Shown piece after piece: positions 51,661 to 63,600 of a stretch of 64,000 bases of DNA. How positions within the stretch are numbered: position 1 is the stretch's first letter; every line of letters begins with the position of its first letter. Source of the DNA: Hyalella azteca (Eukaryota; Arthropoda; Malacostraca; Amphipoda; Hyalellidae); contig NW_025944978.1 in NCBI RefSeq assembly GCF_000764305.2, positions 124,001-188,000 of the forward strand, read 5' to 3'. A program made the translations under genes and the position numbers. The notes under the pieces are model-generated. The model ran no database searches. It saw only the letters and a list, made by a program, of their open reading frames with translations, and was not told the DNA's origin.

Positions 51661-54600
51661 CTGTCAAACGAATTTTAAATTCAAATGACTCCCAAGTTAA
51701 GTAAAACCGTTAATTATTTTATCGATTAGATACTTGGTTACTTGTTATACTTCAATGAACTCCTGGCCCTAAATGTACTTAATGGTTATCCCTTCGTTTT
51801 AATCTTTCATTTGCTATTGTGAGCAGAGAAAACTCGTATCGCACTTCGAGATATTAACGTATTATAGTAAATAATTCATTATAAATCATGACTGGAAACC
51901 AAAATGAATAGGATCTGAGAAGAAGAGTGCCACACCTCGGGCCTGGGAATGCCGTAGAGCAGGAGTTTGTAGTAGCCAACGCTGGGGGGTATGATGGTCA
52001 CGTGGATTTCATCTGCCGATTCATCCTTCTTCAGAATTCCCTGGATAAAAATTGTTCTGTTTATATTTAAATCATTAGATTGTCTCAAGTCGTTAACGAT
52101 TTTCAAAGGAAAAATGTAAGCCATATTTTTAAACCAAGTGTATTTGACCAACATAATTGTCCTGGATGTCTCGTTTTTTTGCGTTAGTTTCTCATAAACA
52201 GAAAATCATTTTATTATTTTGTTTGCCTTATCTTATTTTGTGCAATTTAAACAAAACTTCCTAGCTCATTCAGCCGTTTCTCCATGCTTAAACCACCAAA
52301 ATTAATATCGATCAATTGTGTTTTGATAAAACTTGACTTGTTTAGCTTGAGTTCAATATTAAGTGTGACGAATGATACAAACCCTACTTTAAATGGCATT
52401 TACCTTGAGCTCTACGTTATTGCCATCCTTATCGCATAACTGGAACATGAGGAGGACATCGAAGGCTTTCTCGAAGGTGAGGTGCTTGCGGCCCCCCCAG
52501 CTCACCAGCAAGGGGCCAGGTTCACTCACAAGGTCCAGACCGCACTGGTACAGCCGGGGGTTGGCGCCCCAAACCCCATCGTGAGGGGGATAGGGGATGA
52601 AGTATTTCCGAGGCTGATTAGAAGACAAGAACAAAATTTTTCAGTGACTCTGGTAATGGAAAACGTACGAAATAACAAACAATTCGGCTGAAGTTAACAA
52701 GAGAAGGAAATGAATGTTCGAGACGATGTCACGAACCCAACAAGAAAAAAAAACAAATTTCAGTTATTCTGGTAATGGAAAACGTACGAAATTACAAACA
52801 ATTCGACTCCAGTTAATAAGAGAAGGAAATGAATGTTCGAGACGATGTCACGAACCCAACAGTCAATTTCACTGCCCCAATTTAAGAAAGTTAATTATGT
52901 TCAAGGGGTCGGAACGTCGCAATAAGAATTGTTTTCCCGCAATACTAAAGGAATTTTTAATAATATAAACGATCATGGTCGTTTTTTTTATTATGATTAA
53001 TACTAAACTCACAACAATCGCCCAGGAATGAGCCAAGTTTCGTTCAAGATTAAACATTAGTTTAAGCAATACAAAAAAAGGTGCTAATAGGAATTTCTAC
53101 ATTTTCTGGAACTTCTCGCGTCATAAACATCTAATAAAAAATAATATTGCCGATATTATTATTAAATAATTATATGCTAGAGGTTCATCCGTCAATACTG
53201 TTCGTACAGAATATTAATTTCTAACCCGGTTGCCAACTAATTTGTCGCCTTACCTTCGTGCAAATGACGAGGAAGGAGACCACGTGTCCTAAAGGAGTAT
53301 CGTCCGTCTCGATATCGTCTTCAGGTTGAGCTAAAATTCTGACAGAGAAGCCTTATGCTTAATTATCGCTCAAAATTGTTGTTTGGGCAGCATGAACAGA
53401 GAACTCACTTTCAAAACTTACTTTAGTTCAAGACCAGCTACAGTAAGAATCTGTCAAACAAAAATATATCTTGTCGCGAGGCATATATTTGCTACTAAGC
53501 CATATTTAACCTGGTTGTTTTTAACAATGAATATTCAAGTGATTATTTGCCAACTCTCAAGAAAATATGTTGAAAACTTTAAGACTAGAAGGCCTAAGAA
53601 ATTTCGTAGGTAATTGTCCGCAAGTTGTACGTGTTTTCACAAGAACTTAACTTGAAAGAAGGTGTCAACAAATATAACTCAGCACTCACTGCTGTGAGTG
53701 ACAGAGAGCGCATTTTCTCGTCGACGAAAACGTGAAGTCACGGACGGACAGACGGACGGATGGACAGACAGACGGACGGACGGACGGACATGGCAAGCAC
53801 AATAGTGCATTTTTTCCATAAATGAGAAAATGCGCTAAAAAGAATGAGCAAGAGTGAGGCATTCTAACCTCAAGACGAGAGGCGCTGTGGTGTTAGGAGT
53901 CATTGAGAAAGTTACCACGGCGCCGCCTTCCTTCAACGAAGCAAACACCCAGCGGTTCATCACATCACTCTCGGCCTTTAAATGTACGTAGGCGTTTGTT
54001 AATCGACTAATTTTAATTAACATAAATTACCTGCATCCTATGAAGATACCTTTCAGGTTTCATGTTTTGTCTTTTAAATTAGAGAATTTTTCTCTCGACA
54101 AGCGTCCGTTGAAGTAATCTAATACACTAAAATGTAGTAAGAGATGTTATAAAAATAAGCCAAGGTTTCTGCATGTGAACAGTCGTGCTTAAAAATTGGT
54201 CAACTCTGCTACCGACAACAAGCACTCTTAACCTTTTGGAAACATCTGTGAAAATTAAAATTTTAAGAACCCAATTCAATAACAAAAATTAATGTAGGAT
54301 CAAAATTTTACATTAGTCTTTCAAGCTAACCTCGTCCGCGGGATAGAAGGAATATTTATATCTCATGTAAACCGACGATGCGAGCTGCAGGTCTCCATGT
54401 TGAGAAAATATGAAGGGACTTGTCCTTTGTTTTCTGAACCGCAGACCACATTTCCAGAAATGAGGAGTGATCATCGGAAAACTATTGAATAAATCTAGTG
54501 AAATTGGAACGTCCATCAGTTGCCACCTGAAAAAAATATTACAATTCACAATGACATGCCACTTAATTTAAATGTAAATTGAACTAAAACAGGAGTTATG

Positions 54601-57600
54601 ACGGCAAAAATGAAAACCAAAAATATTCAACCTCTTTTATTTTATTCACATCATTCAACTTTTCTACATTGTAGGAAAAATTCAAATATTATTAAATTGT
54701 TAAATGAATGATCTTTTGAAAGTTTTCCCTGACCTGTAATAGTTTCCGATGTCCTCGGGATGGTAAGGATAATGTGTGTAGATGAAGACGTCGGGGTCTG
54801 GGAGGAAGAAGTGATCCTGCAGGACGGCATGAAACCTGCCCTGTGCGTCAGTGTAACCTGCGCAATAAATACCCTATAGTTGTACACAAAAATTACTCAA
54901 TTACATTTACCGAACGTTATTTCCCCGCGGTTAAAATGGAAGATTTCACTATCATGATGTTGGACTTTTTTTAAATTTAAAACGTTTTTTTGATAATATA
55001 TATAAGCTTTTTATCCAGGCCCTCCATTGTAAAATTATACATGTCATGTCAAGGTATCCATTCTAGTTGTATATCTTAACTAAAGAATATGAAAACAGGA
55101 GCATAATGAAGGTGTTTTCTTCGATGACACTGCCAAAAAGCAACATAAAAGCACTGCCAATTTGTAACATAATCATTGATAATTGTAATTCTACAACACG
55201 TGCAAAGATGGAGAGAATATTCGAGCAACAACCGATTTATTACTTACTGTAAATTATGTACTTTAATTTTATTAATGAATTATCGTAAGATACCTGCTCC
55301 GTAAGTTGGGTCTACAAAGCGCCATGTATCGAAGATGAAGACCACGAGCCAGAAGTGCAACACGTCTCGGGACGGGTCGAAGCGACGTCCCACCCTACAA
55401 GTTATGACGGATTTATCGGTCATATTCACATATTCATTATTAATCACATATTTACATATTCTGATTTAATTATTTAAATCAGAATATGTAAATATTAAAA
55501 ATGAAATTAATACAATTAAATTCATTAATACAATTAAATTAATTATTTAATTGTAATCCAGGATACTAGTTTGAATGCATATTACATAGTAACATAGGAC
55601 TGTTTCCGGTCAAAAGCAATTGTTGCAATTAGAATTTTTTCGCATATACTTGTAATTAAGACCATTCAGAATTCAATAATTTCGTCTACTGAATAAGACG
55701 CTCAATTGATTTCCTTGTCCTCCTTATATAACTGTTCAATTCCAATTTTGAATTGACCAATACACCGAATATTTTATCACAAATTCATCCCATTTCTCAC
55801 CGGAACTCTCTGTTCCTGGCAAATCCCTGGATACGTCTGGTCCTGACCGCAGCTCTGTCGCTCAGCGCCTGGAACAGCGCTACGAAGTCTTTGCTGACGC
55901 CAGCCCTGGTCTGCAGCACCTGCTCTGCGGTCTGTGCTCGCTCTACGAACTTCCAGTCATACCTGCAATATCGTAGTATAGGCAAATCTACTTCAGATTA
56001 AATAATAATTGTAGATATTGTTAGATGCTGTTATGTGTTTCATGTCTTACGTAAACGTGCTCTACACGTTTACATAAGCACGTTTACGTAAACGTTACGT
56101 AAATCGCAGTGAAAGCTAATCTCCTTCAGAATACATAATAATTGTAGGTATTTTTAGATGTTTCTTACGTGTTACATGTTTTATGTAAATGTGCTCTCGA
56201 TAATAACCTTGAATTTATGATTCTTTCGGTCATATTCAAACAAGATTAATATCTTCGGTTGGTAACATCCAATTTCCTGAAATTGATCCCATAAAATTTC
56301 AGATAAAGAAAAACTTACCTGATATTTTTTGTGATCCATCTGAATATAACCCGCACCTTCTGCAGATCATTGTAACTTGGAGGGCACAAAAATCCAACGA
56401 GTTGGTCGATGCTTCTTGAGATCTGAAAATAAGCAGTCGTGTAAAAGTCGCAGACATTTCAAACTTTCACTCATTTCTGTTGCGAATCAATTAGAATTTA
56501 TCCTCTTTCCACATTCTTGGTCTGCTACCATCAGCAAACATCATCGAATTATAAAATAATTTTATTAAGGATAAAAGGAACATAGTACTCATAAATCTCT
56601 GTATTCATTATTGGCACATTTATTACAGAGGTACATTATTCGGCCAGAGGCATTCATGTAGCTCGGAGTGGCAGCCATAAATGCGAGTGTTACCATTGAA
56701 CTTTAAGTAGATTAATACAAAGGCATTGTTCTTTGAAGCTTGTGACATGATGAACTTTAAATACAATGATTTGATATTCATAAGGATAAATAATTGGCAC
56801 ACACCTCACTGGACGCTGCCAGCGCTCGGTTGTCCAGTGCCGCGAGGTTAAAATTTCGCAAGAGTTCCTCTTTCCGGCTGGGCGGTGGCCGCGCCGCGAA
56901 TTCCGGAGACTCTTCGTCTCCCTTCGTTTCGGTTTGGACGCTCACGTCAATCTGGGATATCGCATATGGTGAAAATGTTATCCAGTCCTGTGAAATAAGG
57001 TCTTGCAATGATAATTAATTTCATAGGAGTCTGGACAGAAACTAGAAAGTCGAACTTTAAAGCCAGAACACAGCCAAGTACGTTTTGTGAGAAGTTGCTT
57101 CGAAAATTGTGTGACAAAGACAACAGACATTATGTCAAGCACCTAAATAACGGTGACCTTATGTTAGTAGCGAGAAATCTACCGGCAAATACCAAGTAAA
57201 GTGGTTTTCTTATAGTCAATATTGCTCTTTAATTTTTTTACCATCTTCCGTTTCTTCCTGTAGAACTTTTGACTGGCTTTCACCACTGGCAGAAGATCAT
57301 TAAGATAGAATGGACCAAGCGTCTCCCAGAGCGCCATAGAATCTTTTCGAGGACGTTGTGCGATAGCTGCGTTCTCCTTGGGAGCTCTGAGAGGAGCAGT
57401 GACCACGTCGGAGGAAACGCTGAGTGAAGGGCTGGAGGAGGCCAAGAAGGACCCTTGCTTCATCAGTGATGGTAAGGAAGTGGGCGAGTAAGAAACAGCT
57501 ACTGATGGCGCTGAAGACTCCATCGAAGAACTCCTTCGGTCCATTTTGGAGAAATTTTTAGAAGAACTTGAAGCTGAGCTTTCCCGTCTAATAAACAGGA

Positions 57601-60600
57601 ATTGAATTAAATTTGATTCTGAAGAATTAAATTCCAAAAATTTAACAATAAAAACTACTAATTTAGTCATCAAATAACTTGGAGCTGTCTACCATTTAAA
57701 TGATTCACATTGAAAATTTTTATTACCTAATAATAGTATCTACAATTAGTGCCTCCATATGACTAAAAAAATATAACTCTGCAGTACTCACTGCAGTGAG
57801 TGACAGAGAGCGCATTTTCTCGTCGACGAAAACTTGAGGTCACGGACAGACGGACGGACAGATGGACATACAGACGGACGGACGGACATGGCGAGCACAA
57901 TAGTGCATTTTTTCCATAAATGAGAAAATGCGCTAAAAATATACATATTTTTGGCCCCTGTATGATAAAATCCTTTAAGTCTGGAACATACACATTATAA
58001 GGCGTGATGTGGATAATGTTGTTAACGTTGCGTGTGATGGCAGCATTCGTCGCAGCTGCCGACGACGCAATCGCTGCTGAGTCGTTGAGCTCCCCTAACT
58101 CCGGCACAGCAGAAGGGGGCTGGTCTGGAGGCTTGGAAGCTGCTCTTGTCGGCAACAAAAATTCCTCTTCCGTCTGAGTAGAGACTGATGCCGTCGTGCG
58201 TTCCGTCTGCGATTCAGCATCCCGGAACTGACGAGGTGTTATATAGAAAAAAATAGGGTGTTTGTACGTGTGGAATCAAAAAATAAAAATCTCTATTCTA
58301 AGGTTTGCAATAATTACGATCAAATTGAAGAAGTAAAGCATGATTGAAATCACTCCCCATCACGAATGGTTAGGCGCTCACCCAAAACTTTATCAAATCA
58401 CTGGATTCGCAAGAATTGATCTGCTAATTATAACACCGTGCAGAATCTCATTAGTTGCTACGGAAAGTGCCTTTAATAACTTGCGACAGCTTTTCGTCAT
58501 ATAAAAATATCAGCAACGCACCGGTCTTATCGACATTGAGACAAGTGACTTGGCTACTACATTTTGATTTATGAGAGAAAATTCCTCACCGTTTTCTTAG
58601 GCTCGGGCTGGGCAGGGTTGACATTGGCTTCTGACGCGGCGAGAGGGAAGTAGCGGTAGTCTGTCTGCACCATCGCGTCTGTTCTGTTCAACTCTGACCA
58701 CCACGTGCATCATGAATATTGAAAATTATTGTTGATAACGCGTAATGTTTAAGATATAGTGAATTGAAACAACAGAGTTAATATATTAAGCACCGAGATC
58801 AGAGTAGTGTAATAACAGCATGATATATTTGATATTTGAACACATTTAAGCAACACAACTGAACTAGCAATAATAGTGTCACGCGCTCACAGTTCACGCA
58901 GTCCAAGAGTTGAACTCGCCCCACCCAAGGGTTCAACTCACGGAAGGGCGTTGGGTTTTCAGGGTTCAACTCACGGAAGGGCGTTGGGTTGTCAGGGTTC
59001 AACTCACGGAAGGGCGTTGGGTTGTCAGGGTTCAACTCACGGAAGGGCGTTGGGTTTTCAGGGTTCAACTCACGGAAGGGCGTTGGGTTGTCAGGAAGGG
59101 TTTGGGTCTCCCTGTCCTGCAGGTCTGTAAGGTCCCAGTCGAGTTCGTCCTCCTGCACCTCGTCTGTTTGCACCTCAACCGTCTGCGTCGTGTTGCGCCT
59201 CCGCTGAAATTGGCTTCATATTACACTGTATTTCAACCGGTAAGTATTTCTTCATGATATTCAACTTGAATGCTTTCCTATACCTATTTTATTCAATAAC
59301 GTATTGCATAACAGCATGCTATCCCTGGACTCTTAGATCTCCCAATGTACCAATTATAAACAATTCTTCAGGAAACTTATTACGAGAATCTTTTCCTCGG
59401 ATGTGCAAGCGTCGGGACGATGTGCTAACCTTGCTGGCTATTCATCGCGGTAATGCACGTAAGACTACGAAATCATTCACTCGGCAGCAGCTCGAGGTGC
59501 TCCGTAACGAAACTTACTTCCTGGTATCGATCACTACACGAATAGCACAGAGGAATGTTCAATCCATTCACCAAACACATAAGTCAAGGAAAACCCATCT
59601 AATTTGAACGCTGTCCCATGCATGAACTCTGAATGGTGTACAATTTAACTGGGGCTATAATTATTAATTAAGTCGGACGTAGACAAACCTTTTGCATTTG
59701 AAGAAACCTTACTTAGATTCCGTGTTAAATACTAGAAGTATGTGAGTGAAAATATATATTATATAGCTGCCAAGGACTACTACACACAGGACATGCATAG
59801 CCTATGTCCAGCCTCTGCTAGCAGAGGCGATCGCCTACACCTGTCTCTTATACACATCTAGATGTGTATAAGAGACAGGTTCTGACCAAGGACTACTACA
59901 CACATTGTAATACTATTGTATGAAACAATTATGGGCATATCATTTGTTGATGCCACTAAAACAACAGCATTTTCATAGTGTAGGCGATCGCCTCTGCTAG
60001 CAGAGGCTGGACATAGGCTATGCATGTCCTGTGTGTAGTAGTCCTTGATAGCTGCATAAATATATATTATATATACATTGCCTGATCATTATTTCATTAC
60101 CTTGCGCGCTGGGAGGCTGACAAATAAATCATGAATATTACCGCCATGGCAGTACAGCTCTTAATTGCATCTTTAATCTATAATTTAGGAAGAAGATTTA
60201 ACGCACTAAAATGTGTGTCATAACTACACGGATGTTACAGTAAACATTTCAATATCTTTCACCTGAGCATTAATACGTAGGTGTGGTATTACTAGGTTTC
60301 TACTTGTTAATGATTAAGGAGAATGTATTTTCTCACTATCGATGAAACCTCATGCAAATAACATAATCTGAATTAAACTTACATTAAAAATTCAAATAAC
60401 GTGTTAATGAATTGCATTCTTATGAAAAATAAATTCACGCTTCAAGCATTGCTGATACTATAATTTTTAATTAACTTGTAAGTATGTGTAAACTATTGAA
60501 TTAAAGTTACAAGTTTAAAATAATATGCTTTTAAAAATTACTTTTTAAAGACAACACTTCTGAAGAATCCAGTGTCTTGGATGTTACACATGTACAATGA

Positions 60601-63600
60601 ATTTCTAATTTTATTTTCAAATATTAAAATAAATTATTTTTCAAAATTTTTTTAAGATATCAAAATTTTGTAAATTTTCAATATTATTTATTCTGTCAAC
60701 TGAATCATGCATTGTCTCTGACTTTATGCAATGATGCAAAATTTCAGATCGATTGGACAGGTCAAATCGTGTCATATATGGATTATAAGATTTGTAGCAG
60801 ACGAAATTATTTTTAATTTTTTTTAAGAAAAAAAATAATTTATAAAATTATTTATTATGTCAATTGATTCACACATTGTCTCCAACTTTACAAAAGTGTG
60901 CAAAATTTCAGATCGATTGGACAGGTAGAAGTGTGTCAAATATCGATAAAAATATTTGTTGTTGACAAAATTATTTTTTTTTTATTTTTTTAATATTAAA
61001 AAAAATTAATTTTTAAAATCATTTATTCTGTTAATTGATTCATGCATTGTCTCTAACTCTATGCAAGTGTGCCAAATTTCGGATCGATTGGACAGGTAGA
61101 AGTGTGTTGAATATCGATTATAAGATTTGTAGCAGACCCACAAACGACAAGAAGTGAAGTTAAAGAGAAGTGTTGTAGTTAGGTTTTGTCACGAAAAATA
61201 TTAGTACCTTAGTATCCATACGAGGATCATATATCTGAATAACCCTAATTTGTGGAACAGTAAACAATTTATAACTTTTTACGTCTTTCAACGCTCATCA
61301 CGAGGACTAAATACTTTATCATGCTCGTTAGATGCACCCAACATTTATCAGCACCTAAATGAGCTTCGTTGAATTCATCATTTGACGGTACATCAGAAGC
61401 TGCACTGCATTTCATCGACCAGTAGCTTTGAGTTCGTATATTTTACATCGCCTCCCAAGCTTCATGTTGCCAGGGCAATGTCGCCCTACCTACCGTCTGC
61501 TTAGCAACCCTCGCTTGCCCGGCCCTCGGCCACATATGGCCCAACTATATCACGGCAGCAGCTAAAATGCATGTGCAAATACGAATTTTTATCTGTACAT
61601 AATTTTTTTATTAGGTATGTTTTTCTCATATACTAATATATATCTAAATTATTATCAAGTAAGGAATAGAGACCAAATGTAATTCAGAAGGTCATTTGTG
61701 ACAGTTTATCTGAACTCAGTTCCACGTGATATTCCTTCGGAATATTCAGTCATAAGACATTTTAATTTCGTTGTTCTAGCACGGCACAACCTAGCTTATT
61801 CTAATATGGATAGATTGAAATCGATCGAATGGTGGACAACAACATTCAGAACAAATCTAATTGTTTTTTTACTCAATGTACAGTGGTTTATAAATATTAA
61901 CTTCAACAAAAGAACCGAAATTATAAACAATGGACAAAATACGATAATAGTTTAAAGTTAATGTTTTGCTGCAAATCATAGTGAAGACATTTTTTTCACG
62001 TTTGTCGCGTGATAAAATTGTCTGAGACTTGATACCATCGCATGTCGCCTTTCGTGCTACCGATCGTTGTCGAGTCTCATGGTCTAACTTTGCAATCAAG
62101 TGCGAACGTTTTTTGCGAGGAACAATTTCAGTTTTGTGAACAAGTTTCTCAGAAAGAATACGCAAATTTTTTCCAACCGGTATGAAATGAAACCATTGTT
62201 TGTTTATCATTATAAATTAAGTATGTATTTCCAGGAAACCGCAATTGCACACTGAATCGTTTGAATTGCTGTGAAACTTTAAAATGTATTACGAGACAGA
62301 AATGGCCCTCAAGAAAATTCTGTTAAATTATTATCGGTCATAATTCCCGTTAAATTTTCAGACTGTTTTGAAAGATTTATATTACGTGAGCAAAAGATTC
62401 CTTATCAGAGAACTATTGATAGGCTAAAAAGACAACACTTCTAGAGATGCCAATGTCTCTGATGTTACACCTGTAGAATGTTTTTTTTTATTTCTTATGT
62501 ATTTAGAAAAATATATTTTTTCAATTTTTTAATATTTAAAAAAATTACATTGTAAAATTTTTTATTCTCTCAATTGATTTATGCATTATCTTCAACTTTA
62601 TGCAAGCGTGCAAGTTTTCACATCGATTGGACAGGTAGAAGTATGTTAAATATGGATTATAAGATCTGTAGCAGACAAAATTATTTTTAAAATTTTTTAA
62701 GGATTTTTTTTAATTTTCAAAATTATTTATTCTGGCAATTGAATCATGCATGTTCTCCAGCTTTACGCAAGTGTGCAAAATTTCAGATCGATTGGACAGG
62801 TAAAAGTTTGTTAAATATTGATATAGCAGACAAACAAACAACAAGAAGTGAAGTTAAAGAGAAGTGTTGTAATAAAATAAAAATCCATTTTTAAACAAGT
62901 TGGTACAGTATGTATTTGTAAAATCATCATGTATAAAACCCTGACACTATTCAGCCATTTGACAGTGACACAGGTACAGTTCCTTAATCATGACCTCTTC
63001 GTTATAAACTAAGTCAAATTTCTGATTGGAAGTTCTTTTATGGTCTCGTTCATCACCATCAGCGCATTGCAATCACACGCATGCATGATATGATTCTACG
63101 CCTGAGGTGCAACTGCCGGCAGAACTCAGTAGTCGATAGTCGAACCTAACGATAGAGATCAATACTTGCCAAACTTTCAGCTTTTGCAGTGATGCCTCGT
63201 ACCGCATGTTTCATGAAGAGGTTTACGCCCCGGTGTCAAGCGTATATCTGATAATGATTCGCGAGACATGCTGGGTACCATTTGTAAATGTGTCTTGCAC
63301 ATGGAGAGGCTCTTTGTTTAGCTTATTTGATGTGCCATCCATACAGGCCAATTCTCAAGGCTCTTGTATGCCTAAAATAACACCTAACCTAACACTAAAC
63401 CAGACCCTAAATCAAATCCTATCCAAACCCTAAACCAAAACATAAAACTAACCCTAAACCTAACTCTAAACCTAACCCTAAACCTACCCTAAACCTAACC
63501 CTAACCCTAAACCTAATCCAACTCCGTCATGAGCAGGTCATCCGTGAAAGACCTGCGTGCAAGGGAGAGTTAGCTGTAGCTGAACTAAATTCCACTAAAC

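Noticed and set aside
53331..53332. Alternative acceptor ttttag inside KY-like exon m
   Set aside because: It breaks the reading frame from exon l; the upstream tctctgtcag keeps it and has a better tract.
58876..59257. Plus-strand open frames over the ENPTPF array
   Set aside because: Shadows of the minus-strand coding repeat; the minus frame has matching splice phases and joins the KY-like protein.
59841..59878. Tn5/IS50 insertion
   Set aside because: Only the two mosaic ends are present, tail to tail without any transposon body, as in a mate-pair library junction.
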